NCBI GenBank assembly: GCA_030154185.1 | Contig: JASKKK010000021.1 | Coordinates: forward strand, 1-40,508 | Direction: 5' to 3' | From: Desulfuromonadales bacterium | GTDB lineage: Bacteria; Desulfobacterota; Desulfuromonadia; Desulfuromonadales; Syntrophotaleaceae | DNA: 40,508 nt | Shown here: positions 14,723-22,387 of the stretch, piece after piece | How positions within the stretch are numbered: the stretch's first letter is position 1 | How the letters are laid out: each line of letters opens with the position of its first letter | Position numbers and translations under genes: made by a program | The notes under the pieces: generated by a model | What the model was told of the DNA's origin: nothing | Seen by the model: only the letters and a program-made list of their open reading frames with translations | The model's database searches: none

Positions 14723-16024
14723 ATGAAAAAAATCGTCATCATCGCAGGGGGGCTGCTGATTGTCGGCTTGCTGGCCGCGACCTGGTATTCGAGTGTAAAG
14801 ACGGAAAAAATCTTCGCCTTGCAGGTGGAGAAGGCGAGAGAGTTGTATGGCCACGCAATAAGTGTGAGTCTCGATAATTACGACAGGGGATTTCTGCACT
14901 CCCAGGCCGAAACCACCATGATGGTTAAAGCCTCGCCGCCCCTGCATTTTCTGCATAGGATGACCCATCTGCCATGGGGGGCAAAGGTGGTGACCACCGT
15001 CGATCGCGAAGCCTACCATAAAGAAGAACTGGCTGAAATCGAGTCCGGTCTGCCCTTCGATCAATTGCAGGTGATCAGCCGTTTCAGATTGGATGGACAA
15101 TCCGACATCCGGATGAAAATGGCTGCCGTCGAAGTGGGAGGGGGCGGCCATGAGATCAGCCTGGACGGCCTGGAAATGAACGCCAGCCTGAATTCCGCCA
15201 TGGATGACGGTGATGTCGATTTTCGTATCGAGGGCATACGGTTTCAAAAGGCGGATTCCGGCGCGGGTGCCGTCAAGGGATTCCATGGCGTTGTCCATTA
15301 CCGGGAGCAGGGCGGTTTTCCTCTTGGAGATGGCGTGTTGAGAGCCGATGAAATCGACTTCGGTTCCGATGATGCGGCAAGGTATGTATTGAATAATCTC
15401 GCCTACCGTTTTAACAGCACCCTCGACGACGGCATGCTGAATCAATATGTGGATATCGATTTCGACAGTTTGGAAATTGCGGACGAGGTGTGTCGCCGCG
15501 GTCGCTTGAAGTTCGCGATCACCGGTATGAACGCGAAGGCCGTCAGGGCGCTTCAGGAAACATACGGCGCCATGTCCAAAAAGGCCTTGACCGGTGACGA
15601 AATCGATCCTTTTCTGATTCAGCTGCAGGTCTTTTCGAAGACCATGGAACTGCTGCAGAAAGGCTTGCACGTCAAGCTGGAAAACTTCGAGCTGGAGACC
15701 GATGCCGGAAAGATCAGTGCCCGGGGAGCTGTCGATCTGGAAGACATGGGACGCAAAATCCGTCCCGTTTTCGATGTGAATGCGGTCCGGGCGGAGGCGA
15801 CGCTGCATTTTGAGGATGGAGCCTTTACCTCCGGGTATCGCCTGATCAGTGCCATGCGGGGAGAGCATCTTCCGGTCCAGGAGCTTACCCGTCGGGCTGA
15901 AAGTCTCTCCGATACCCTGGTTGCACAAAACATTCTTATTCGGAACGACGATGGCAGCCTGGTGGCCGATTTTGCTTTTAAAGATGGAGCGGGAAAACTT
16001 AACGGCAAGCCGGTGTCGAGATAG
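14723..16024 (+). CDS. YdgA-like (DUF945) membrane-anchored protein
   Basis: The protein has 433 residues from ATG 14723, with GGGAGGG 4-10 bases upstream. A single N-terminal hydrophobic segment (about 4-24, IVIIAGGLLIVGLLAATW) is probably an uncleaved anchor, leaving the rest in the periplasm. The following ARELYGHAISVSLDNYDRGFLHSQAETTM is typical of the DUF945/YdgA family, and the remaining sequence is beta-rich repeats. Function of the family is unclear. It starts 48 bases after modF on the same strand and may share its transcript. Confidence 0.85.
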   Translation: MKKIVIIAGGLLIVGLLAATWYSSVKTEKIFALQVEKARELYGHAISVSLDNYDRGFLHSQAETTMMVKASPPLHFLHRMTHLPWGAKVVTTVDREAYHKEELAEIESGLPFDQLQVISRFRLDGQSDIRMKMAAVEVGGGGHEISLDGLEMNASLNSAMDDGDVDFRIEGIRFQKADSGAGAVKGFHGVVHYREQGGFPLGDGVLRADEIDFGSDDAARYVLNNLAYRFNSTLDDGMLNQYVDIDFDSLEIADEVCRRGRLKFAITGMNAKAVRALQETYGAMSKKALTGDEIDPFLIQLQVFSKTMELLQKGLHVKLENFELETDAGKISARGAVDLEDMGRKIRPVFDVNAVRAEATLHFEDGAFTSGYRLISAMRGEHLPVQELTRRAESLSDTLVAQNILIRNDDGSLVADFAFKDGAGKLNGKPVSR

Positions 16025-16320
16025 TTATCATCCGGAAATGGCCCGATATTGCATCCTCCAGCTTGCCTGTCCAAAAATCTGGGGCAAACTTTACAGACCG
16101 GTTTCTCTTGCAAAAGGAGCGTTTACGAATATCCGTATCGGTTACTTTATGTTAGTGGTGGAGAACTATCTGGACTGTGTTTTAGGGCTCGATTTCTCGA
16201 AAACCTTGAAGAAGCGCCCGTATTTCCGGGAGTTGCCGTGTCTACCTGCGGAATCGGGATGACGAAAGGCTCGTGTTTTTGAGGCAAGACGTTTTGCCGA
16301 GGGGGAGGCGGTCGATTTTT
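16025..16320. other. Intergenic stretch, nothing recognised
   Basis: Short open frames cross this segment, but none has family-like composition, a good ribosome site or recognisable motifs. A GGGGGAGG near 16303-16310 probably serves the small gene that follows. Confidence 0.5.
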
Positions 16321-16482
16321 ATGAATTCAATGCGCGCGATGCTGGGCGACAGCCTGTACGAATGGTTCATGCAATTCGGGCAGTTGCTGGAAGGATTGTG
16401 GAATTCGTTGCTGGTCTGGCGGCTTCTGACTCTGGTGCTGTTGCTGTTGCTGATCGGCAGGATTTATAAACGACCGAAATAG
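16321..16482 (+). CDS. Small single-pass membrane protein, hypothetical
   Basis: The protein has 53 residues from ATG 16321; a GTG at 16273 would add 16 more. After an amphipathic start (SMRAMLGDSLYEWFMQFGQ) comes one strongly hydrophobic helix (LLVWRLLTLVLLLLLIG) and a basic end IYKRPK, which suggests a C-terminus on the cytoplasmic side. GGGGGAGG lies about 11 bases upstream. A strong terminator follows. No family is recognised. Confidence 0.55.
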   Translation: MNSMRAMLGDSLYEWFMQFGQLLEGLWNSLLVWRLLTLVLLLLLIGRIYKRPK

Positions 16483-16532
16483 TTCGATTCAGGGCGGTTG
16501 ATTCGGCATCATTGCATACCGCAGGCGAGGGT

Positions 16533-16576
16533 AAAGCCGCCGGGATGGTTGCATCTGCATCTCGGCGGCTTTTTTT
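16533..16576 (+). terminator. Rho-independent terminator
   Basis: AAAGCCGCCG (16533-16542) and CGGCGGCTTT (16563-16572) form a 10-bp stem, followed by a run of seven T (16570-16576). It ends the plus-strand transcript containing the small membrane protein. It sits immediately after the stop codon of the convergent molybdoenzyme gene and may help end that transcript too. Confidence 0.9.
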
Positions 16577-18639
16577 CAATCCCCGCATTTTTCCACCCTG
16601 CACATGAAACAGCGATTGGAGGGGGTGGCGGTTATCGGATTGCGACAGGTATCGTCGGTAAGATTGTTGAGGCTCAGGGTCGGATCCACTTCACCCCATC
16701 CCCACGCGATGAGGACCGATCCGGTATGCACGATATCGGAGATCCGCGCTTTCATGTGAATCGAGCCTTTGGGAGTAGAAATCTTCAGCAGCTGGTTGTC
16801 GCTGATCCCGAGTCTGCGGGCATCGTACGGATGAATGTCGACATACCCTTCGGGTTCCTGTTGCCGCAAAGATTCAATCTGGCGAAACTGGGAGTGGGTG
16901 TACCGACTGCTGCGCTCGCCGCTGATACCGATGAAGGGGTATGTGGTGCGACGGTCGGCAAAGCTCAAAGGGGTGCCGAAACCCTGTTCGAAGGGTGACG
17001 ACGAGTAGCCATGAGCATCCAGTCGTCCCGAGCAGAGTTCCACCTTGCCGGAGGGGGTTTTGAATCCCGACTCCCGGTATTTTGCAAAGGCGACCTGGCG
17101 GGTGCCTATGCCCTGGGGATGGGTTTGCAATTGGGCGGTTGTCAGGTCTGCCGGCTCAAGCTGGAAGTCGATGGCCTCCTCCACGGTTTTCCAGGGAAAC
17201 TCTTTTTCAAGTCCGAGCCTGCGCCCCAATTCGAAGGTTATTTTCCAGTCGGGCCAACTGTTTCCAACGCAATCGATGATTTGATTCTGCAGGATCACCA
17301 GGCTGTGACGCAGGGAAGCTCGATTGAGCTGGGTTTTTTCGAAACATCCGGCGGCGGGCAGCACGATATCGGCCAGTCGGGAGGTCTGTGTGGCGAACAG
17401 GTCTATGGCGACGAGGCATTCCAGGCTTTGCAGGGCTTTGCGCACCCGGTTGGTGTCGGTCATGGTCACTGCCGGGTTGCCCGATTGTACGATCAGCATG
17501 CGAACGGGATAAGGGCGCTTCTCGAGAATGGCATCGACCAGGGACGACTGGGCATGCAGCCCCCAGTTGGCGTGGAAGCCGTTGAACAGCGGATAGTCGC
17601 AGGTCACCGGCGGCAGGCCGCTGGGGAGCCGCTCTTTGAGTTGTATGTCGCGCGTCGGAACCGGTTGCGGAATCAGGTCACCGCCGGGGCGGTCGAGATT
17701 GCCGGTCAAGGCGCGCAGCATGCAGACCGCTCGTGTGGCGTCGAAGACCTGCAGCTGCATGTCGAGGCCGTTGCCGTCGACGATGCATGCCGGCGCCGTG
17801 GTAGCGTAATGGCGCGCGATTTTGCGAATCGCGGCGGCGTCCAGCCAGAGTTCCTCGGCCACGGTTTCGGGAGAAAAATTTTGCGCCACGCGTTTCAGCT
17901 TGTCGAAACCGATGCACCAGTTCTGCACGAAATCACGGTCATGCAACTCTTCTTCGATGATGGTTGCGATCATGGCCATGGCCAGCAGACCGTCATGGCC
18001 GGGCTTGATCTGCAACCACGTATCGGCCATTTCCGCCAAGGCCGTGCGCACCGGGTCGATAACGATCAGGCGGGCGCCTCGTTGACGGGCATAAAGGATG
18101 GCTTCAAAAGCCGGCGGGCAGGTGTTGCGATCGTTTTTCCCCCATATCACGATGCAGCGCGAGTCTTTGATTTGAGGAATGGTCATGGCCCCATAGGTGA
18201 AGTTGTGGGCCATTTCCCGTGCGACATGGCAGACCGACCCGTTGCCGATGACATTGGGCGAACCGAATGCGTGCATCAGGCGGCTGGCGTAGTCCCAGGG
18301 GGCGCCCCAGTCTGCGGCCATGCCCCGCAGCCAGGCGACGGACTGGGCTCCGTGTCGCCTTTTCACGTCCTGCATGCGGGTGGCCACGGCATCGAGGGCT
18401 TCATCCCATTCGACCTGGCGAAAGCCGCCCGATGGGTTACGACGGTCCCTGAGCAAGGGGGTCACAAGGCGTTTTCGGGAATAGGTGATGTCCGCAGCCG
18501 CTTGCAGTTTGGGACATTTCAGTTGCTGGGTCGGCGGTAAGAAGGACTTACGATGTGCGGCAATCAACCGACCGTCCCGGATATCGACCTCTACGGGACA
18601 ACAGGCTGAACACAGGCGGCATACCGTATCCTTTTTCAT
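16576..18639 (-). CDS. Molybdopterin (Mo/W-bis-MGD) oxidoreductase, formate dehydrogenase-like superfamily
   Basis: This 687-residue catalytic subunit belongs to the DMSO reductase/formate dehydrogenase superfamily. An N-terminal [4Fe-4S] site is formed by C7-x2-C10-x3-C14 and C42. The metal-binding loop GNGSVCHVAR puts Cys137-His138 where formate dehydrogenases have Sec/Cys-His. Further landmarks are VIWGKNDRNTCP, LIVIDPVRT, and near the C-terminus TPSGKVEL and the dinucleotide-binding end. The extreme C-terminus carries an unusual Cys tail (C677-x2-C680-x4-C685). There is no twin-arginine signal, so it is probably cytoplasmic. Start ATG 18639 has GAGGAG upstream. It is third in an operon after a small membrane protein and a methyltransferase, with no Fe-S electron-transfer partner. 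Substrate unknown: formate dehydrogenase or an acetylene hydratase-like role are possibilities only. Confidence 0.88.
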   Translation of the reverse strand: MKKDTVCRLCSACCPVEVDIRDGRLIAAHRKSFLPPTQQLKCPKLQAAADITYSRKRLVTPLLRDRRNPSGGFRQVEWDEALDAVATRMQDVKRRHGAQSVAWLRGMAADWGAPWDYASRLMHAFGSPNVIGNGSVCHVAREMAHNFTYGAMTIPQIKDSRCIVIWGKNDRNTCPPAFEAILYARQRGARLIVIDPVRTALAEMADTWLQIKPGHDGLLAMAMIATIIEEELHDRDFVQNWCIGFDKLKRVAQNFSPETVAEELWLDAAAIRKIARHYATTAPACIVDGNGLDMQLQVFDATRAVCMLRALTGNLDRPGGDLIPQPVPTRDIQLKERLPSGLPPVTCDYPLFNGFHANWGLHAQSSLVDAILEKRPYPVRMLIVQSGNPAVTMTDTNRVRKALQSLECLVAIDLFATQTSRLADIVLPAAGCFEKTQLNRASLRHSLVILQNQIIDCVGNSWPDWKITFELGRRLGLEKEFPWKTVEEAIDFQLEPADLTTAQLQTHPQGIGTRQVAFAKYRESGFKTPSGKVELCSGRLDAHGYSSSPFEQGFGTPLSFADRRTTYPFIGISGERSSRYTHSQFRQIESLRQQEPEGYVDIHPYDARRLGISDNQLLKISTPKGSIHMKARISDIVHTGSVLIAWGWGEVDPTLSLNNLTDDTCRNPITATPSNRCFMCRVEKCGD

Positions 18640-18673
18640 GATGGACTCCTCGGTTTGTGCTGCAATTTTCCGG

Positions 18674-19612
18674 TCACCGTCGGGCTTTGACGTAACAGCT
18701 TCGGATCAGCTCGAAATGGTTGGCATGGGTGCGTATTTTCCACCAGACGTGGCCCCGGTTTTCGATCTGCCAGGCGGTCGGCAGCACTCGATGGTCGCCG
18801 CGCAGCAGGGCCGTGATGTTGTCCAGGCCGCGCCCAGCGAAAGGTTGACTGGTCTTGCCGCCCAGCCAGTGCCGCTCTTCTGCAACTTCCTGCGACCAGG
18901 AGAAAGGATCCGACACCAGCGCCTGGGCCTGGCCATGCCGGGCGACCCGGTTCATTTCCGCAAGATGCTGCAAAGGGCGGGGAAGTTTGTCGACAATGTT
19001 CAGGGAAGCTACACAGGCAAAGGTCTCGGATCGGAACGGCAGCGCCTGGGCGTCTCCCACCACGAATTCGATGTTGTCACGACGCCATGTTTCCGGAATC
19101 CGTAAGGTTACTTCGCGATTCAGCAGACCCTCTTCCGGAAGGAAAACCGTTTTTGAACCCTGCTTCAGCATCTCCCTGGCCGCGCGAATAAAAGATGCGG
19201 ATTTGTCGATGCCGATGACGAAATCGCACTTGTCGGCCAGTTCAAAAGTGAACCGGCCGACGGCAGAGCCGATATCGAGTGCCGGGCCTTCATCGGGCGC
19301 GACCAGGTTTGCCCATTTGCGGTAGGCTGCGGAGGCTTCCGGATCGGCCAGCAGGTCACCGAAATGGCTCCAGAGGTAAGAGGCCAGAGCTTTGGGCGAT
19401 TCGTATCCGTTTCCCCTGTGGGGCGATCGAGCGGGAAAGGGGTCCAGAAAGGCCAGCCCATCATGGATCGGATAACATTGGCCGCAGGTTTCGCAGCGTA
19501 AATCCCCCTCCAGGATATCGTTCTCGTGATGGCGGCGCACGGTCGCCTTCAAAAAGGAGTGGGCGGGAAGACAAGCCGGACAGGCCAACATCTGCAGCAG
19601 GAAATCTTTCAT
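18674..19612 (-). CDS. SAM-dependent methyltransferase with N-terminal zinc ribbon
   Basis: The protein has 312 residues. The N-terminal ~60 residues form a Trm112-like zinc ribbon: C11-x2-C14 and C40-x2-C43 followed by GQCYPIHDGLAFLDP. The class I Rossmann methyltransferase domain starts with the SAM glycine motif ALDIGSAVGRFTFEL (about 111-125), then acidic VIGIDKS and VVGDAQALPF. The start ATG 19612 is preceded by AGAGG and lies 11 bases after the small membrane gene. The molybdoenzyme gene starts 34 bases downstream. The substrate is unknown; the operon suggests a link with the molybdoenzyme, its cofactor or its substrate, which is inference. Confidence 0.88.
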   Translation of the reverse strand: MKDFLLQMLACPACLPAHSFLKATVRRHHENDILEGDLRCETCGQCYPIHDGLAFLDPFPARSPHRGNGYESPKALASYLWSHFGDLLADPEASAAYRKWANLVAPDEGPALDIGSAVGRFTFELADKCDFVIGIDKSASFIRAAREMLKQGSKTVFLPEEGLLNREVTLRIPETWRRDNIEFVVGDAQALPFRSETFACVASLNIVDKLPRPLQHLAEMNRVARHGQAQALVSDPFSWSQEVAEERHWLGGKTSQPFAGRGLDNITALLRGDHRVLPTAWQIENRGHVWWKIRTHANHFELIRSCYVKARR

Positions 19613-19623
19613 CAGATCAACCT

Positions 19624-19992
19624 CTAAAGGAAAAGCCGGAACAGCAAAGCAGCGCAGAACAACAGAATGCCGGCAATAAAGAGAAGCTGTGTCAGATAGG
19701 CTAGTTTGACCGGCACCATCTTGTCGTCCTGTGGCGTGATACGGGGGGGCAGCTGGTTGAATCGCTGCAATTCCTCCTGACTCATGCCCTGTGTGATGGC
19801 CTTGTCCCGGATCTGTTCATGCCGGGTTTTTGCCGCCAACATCAGATGCTTTTGCACATGGCCGCATAACAGGAAATAAATCAAGGCAAGGATAAGGCAT
19901 ATCCAGAACAGGTCCTGATGGCCGATGCCGAAAAGGCCGATGGTTGCCAGAAGGTAGACAAAAATTCCGATTCTGCGGAGGGGTGCGGACAT
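19624..19992 (-). CDS. Small integral membrane protein, unknown function
   Basis: The protein has 122 residues from ATG 19992, preceded by GAGGAG. It has two close hydrophobic helices near the N-terminus (IGIFVYLLATIGLFGIG and FWICLILALIYFLLCGHV), a central soluble stretch of about 40 residues rich in Gln, Glu and Arg, and a C-terminal helix (LTQLLFIAGILLFCAALLF). No family is recognised. It is first in the operon with the methyltransferase and the molybdoenzyme and could be their membrane anchor or a partner; that is inference. Confidence 0.75.
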   Translation of the reverse strand: MSAPLRRIGIFVYLLATIGLFGIGHQDLFWICLILALIYFLLCGHVQKHLMLAAKTRHEQIRDKAITQGMSQEELQRFNQLPPRITPQDDKMVPVKLAYLTQLLFIAGILLFCAALLFRLFL

Positions 19993-20215
19993 GGGGCTCC
20001 TCGGAGAAAAGATGGCAGAGACGCGATGGTTTTACTTTTATACAAAAATACCACAAATTCGTGTTACGCCTATTCGGTTTGGCATCCGTACAGAGGTTGG
20101 AGAATTGAAGACTGCCGGTATGAGGAGTGCTTTGCAGAGGGGGGAAGGCTAATAATAATCGGAACCCGAGCGTGTTGTTTTTGCTCACTACGATACAAAG
20201 GGGCTCTGGACGCTC

Positions 20216-20245
20216 TTGACAGACGGATGATTGAGCCGGCATTAT
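20216..20245 (+). promoter_or_regulatory. Sigma-70 promoter of gluQ, probably leaderless
   Basis: TTGACA (20216-20221) and CATTAT (20240-20245) are 18 bases apart. The gluQ ATG begins at 20256, only 11 bases after the -10 box starts to end, so transcription would begin about 4 bases before the start codon. No ribosome binding site is visible before that ATG, which fits a leaderless mRNA. Confidence 0.55.
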
Positions 20246-20255
20246 TTTCTTCACA

Positions 20256-21176
20256 ATGAATGCAGAAATCACACTAAAATCTTCGCCAGTTTGTTCACAG
20301 GTTGTTGGCCGTTTTGCACCCAGTCCCACAGGACCTTTGCATTTCGGGTCTTTGGTGACGGCGGTGGGCAGTTATTGTCTTGCGAAACATGTCGGAGGTC
20401 GCTGGCTGGTGCGCATGGAGGACCTTGACGGCCCGCGCGTGGTGCCGGGGGCGGCGGATGATATTCTGCGTACGCTCGAGGCGCTGGCATTGCGATGGGA
20501 CGGAGAGGTGCTCTATCAGAGTCGCCGCACTTCCCGTTATGAGGCGGCGCTGGAGTGCTTGCGCGATGAGGGGCACGTATTTCCCTGTGGCTGTTCGCGC
20601 AAGGAGGTGTTGGCCAGCGCTCCCCATCGCGGCGAAGAAGGGCCGATCTACGCCGGCACCTGCCGCAACGGTTTGCCCAACGGTCGCGAAGCCCGTTCCT
20701 GGCGCATGCGCGTGCCCCATCGAACGATCGTGTTTTGTGATTGCCTGAGCGGCGAATGTCGCCAGTGCCTCGCTTCCGAGGTCGGGGATTTCGTGTTGCG
20801 GCGGGCCGACGGATTGTTCGCCTATCAGTTGGCGGTGGTGGTGGACGATGCAGAAAGCGGAGTTACCCAGGTGGTGCGCGGCGCCGACCTGCTCAGCAGC
20901 ACGCCGCGACAGATCTATCTGTATCACTGTCTCGGTTATCCGCTGCCCTGCTACGCGCATCTTCCACTGGTCTTGACGCCTGATGGCGAAAAAGTCAGTA
21001 AGCGACATGGGGCCGTCTCCCTCGATAGCAGCGGTGGCGGGCGGCTGATATGGGAGGCCTTGCGGTTTCTGGGACAGGTTGTGCCGGAAGAACTTCGCAG
21101 GACATCTCCCGACGAAATACTGTCCTGGGGGGTGAAATATTTCGATGGAAGGACGGTGCCGACTTATGAGTGCTGA
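20256..21176 (+). CDS. gluQ: Glutamyl-Q tRNA(Asp) synthetase
   Basis: The protein has 306 residues. It resembles the catalytic half of glutamyl-tRNA synthetase but lacks the anticodon-binding domain; the family attaches glutamate to queuosine in the tRNA(Asp) anticodon. The HIGH-like motif is RFAPSPTGPLHFGSL (19-33), and the KMSKS-like motif is EKVSKRHGA. Zinc ligands fit the family: C111, C113, Y132 and C136 (PCGCS...IYAGTC). The only suitable start is ATG 20256, since the conserved core begins at residue 18; no ribosome site precedes it. The stop codon lies inside a TGAGTGC heptamer repeat, so the last residues YEC may be repeat-derived. Divergent from the membrane protein operon. Confidence 0.95.
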   Translation: MNAEITLKSSPVCSQVVGRFAPSPTGPLHFGSLVTAVGSYCLAKHVGGRWLVRMEDLDGPRVVPGAADDILRTLEALALRWDGEVLYQSRRTSRYEAALECLRDEGHVFPCGCSRKEVLASAPHRGEEGPIYAGTCRNGLPNGREARSWRMRVPHRTIVFCDCLSGECRQCLASEVGDFVLRRADGLFAYQLAVVVDDAESGVTQVVRGADLLSSTPRQIYLYHCLGYPLPCYAHLPLVLTPDGEKVSKRHGAVSLDSSGGGRLIWEALRFLGQVVPEELRRTSPDEILSWGVKYFDGRTVPTYEC

Positions 21177-21184
21177 GTGCTGAG
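21167..21184 (+). repeat. Heptamer array (TGAGTGC) spanning the gluQ stop codon
   Basis: Two full copies and a partial copy of TGAGTGC. The gluQ stop TGA is at 21174-21176, inside the array. Fifteen bases (21170-21184) are identical, in the same sense, to the last codons of the MscS gene at 110-124. Confidence 0.85.
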
Positions 21185-21218
21185 GCGCGGGGCGAAAGAT
21201 TGCAGCAAGGGAGCGGAA

Positions 21219-21242
21219 GCCGGTGCCTGTGCAGGCACCGGC
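21219..21242. terminator. GC-rich stem-loop between convergent genes
   Basis: GCCGGTGCCTG (21219-21229) and CAGGCACCGGC (21232-21242) form an 11-bp perfect inverted repeat between the ends of gluQ (plus) and the barrel protein gene (minus). It has no T-run on either side. Its place between convergent genes suggests two-way termination or 3'-end protection. Confidence 0.6.
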
Positions 21243-21252
21243 CTGGAAATGA

Positions 21253-22071
21253 TTACCAGCCGACGGGCAGTTCGAAGTAGGTGGTCAAACCGGTGCGCAC
21301 GCTCCAGTCTTCGCTCTTGTCGACATAGCCGACGGAACCGCCCATATCCCAGATGAAACGCCCCAGCTCCGCCTGGATCCCTGCGCGGAATGCGCCTCGG
21401 CTGTTGACCGATCCATCTCCTTCCATGCCTTCGACGGAAACCAGGGCGGCAAGGCGGTTTTCCAGTACCGGAATCTTGACGCCGAGGCCATAACGGAACA
21501 TGTCGTCCTGACCGTCGTTCCCCGGACGCGGGTCGCCGAGAATGGCCAATCCGGCGTTGACGTACAAAGTGAATAAGGGATAGTTGCGCGTGAACAGGGC
21601 GTCGAGGAAAATGTCGGCCTCGTCGGTGCCGAAATCGTCCTCATCGTCGGCGTTCGGCAACTTGGTGGCCAGGCGCAGGGCAATGGCGGGCAGGCGCAAC
21701 GATTCCTGCCACAGACGAACTTTCAGGCCAAGGGTGACGTCGCCGCTGCCGAATTTATCGCCCTGGCCATTTTCACGCAGATGCAGATAACTGTATTGCA
21801 GCTGCGCCTCGACACGTTCAGCGAGGCCGAGATTAAAGGTTAAAGACGGCACCTCGATAACTCGGCGGTCACGATCTTCGCTTTGGAACAGGTTTCGCAT
21901 GTCGTCGGCATAGGAAAAGCCTATGTGGAACTCGGCCTGATTTTTCCGCAGCAGTTGGCCGTCCTGCAGGCCGGTCGGTTCAAGGATGGCGGCCAGGGCG
22001 GGGCTGGCGACCAGCAGTAAAGACATGAGGGTCAGGACTAATGGGCGAATTATGCCAGATGGTGCGTTCAT
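21253..22071 (-). CDS. Outer-membrane beta-barrel protein, DUF-type
   Basis: The protein has 272 residues from ATG 22071, chosen because AGGAGG lies 8 bases upstream; an earlier in-frame ATG at 22119 lacks a site. A Sec signal peptide spans about 1-28 (LVLTLMSLLLVASPALA, cleavage after ALA). The mature part is alternating hydrophobic/polar strands ending in an aromatic residue (FELPVGW), as barrel proteins do. It resembles DUF3187/porin-like proteins, but I cannot assign a substrate. A good promoter lies upstream (22128-22156). Single gene, convergent with gluQ. Confidence 0.8.
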   Translation of the reverse strand: MNAPSGIIRPLVLTLMSLLLVASPALAAILEPTGLQDGQLLRKNQAEFHIGFSYADDMRNLFQSEDRDRRVIEVPSLTFNLGLAERVEAQLQYSYLHLRENGQGDKFGSGDVTLGLKVRLWQESLRLPAIALRLATKLPNADDEDDFGTDEADIFLDALFTRNYPLFTLYVNAGLAILGDPRPGNDGQDDMFRYGLGVKIPVLENRLAALVSVEGMEGDGSVNSRGAFRAGIQAELGRFIWDMGGSVGYVDKSEDWSVRTGLTTYFELPVGW

Positions 22072-22127
22072 GGAGATTTCCTCCTGTGTCGAATTAAAAA
22101 AAGCTAAACGGATATGCAATGTAAAGG

Positions 22128-22156
22128 AATTTAAACCCTCTGTATGGGGCTGTCAA
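22128..22156 (-). promoter_or_regulatory. Sigma-70 promoter of the outer-membrane protein gene
   Basis: On the minus strand TTGACA (22156-22151) and TAAATT (22133-22128) are exactly 17 bases apart. The start codon is 56 bases further on, leaving a short leader with the AGGAGG site. Confidence 0.65.
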
Positions 22157-22387
22157 CAGTTCTGGTGGTTATAATGAGGTAAAAGTTAAAGTCGGTGGCC
22201 GCGCCCCCGGGGACAGGCGTTTCGGTAGATATTGGCGGCGAACGGCAGAACCGAGAATCAGGGATGGGGATCCGGACTGAAAATTGACTGAGAGTATGTT
22301 AACCTGGTGTTTGCCCGGAAACTCCGGATGAGAACCAGGGTAGAACAGAGATATGCAGTCACAATCTTTTCAAGGAGAACAGAGTCT

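Noticed and set aside
14705-15928. 407-codon minus-strand frame opposite the DUF945 gene
   Set aside because: The plus-strand gene has a good ribosome site, membrane anchor and family motif; the antisense frame has none.
16049-16282. 77-residue gene after the DUF945 gene
   Set aside because: No ribosome site, no family features and overlapped by another equally poor frame.
17011-18540. 509-codon plus-strand frame opposite the molybdoenzyme
   Set aside because: Composition is that of a mirror of the real gene; no motifs or ribosome site.
16576-18639. Naming the molybdoenzyme acetylene hydratase
   Set aside because: It shares general layout and likely host group, but I see no specific diagnostic residues; formate dehydrogenase-like families fit as well.
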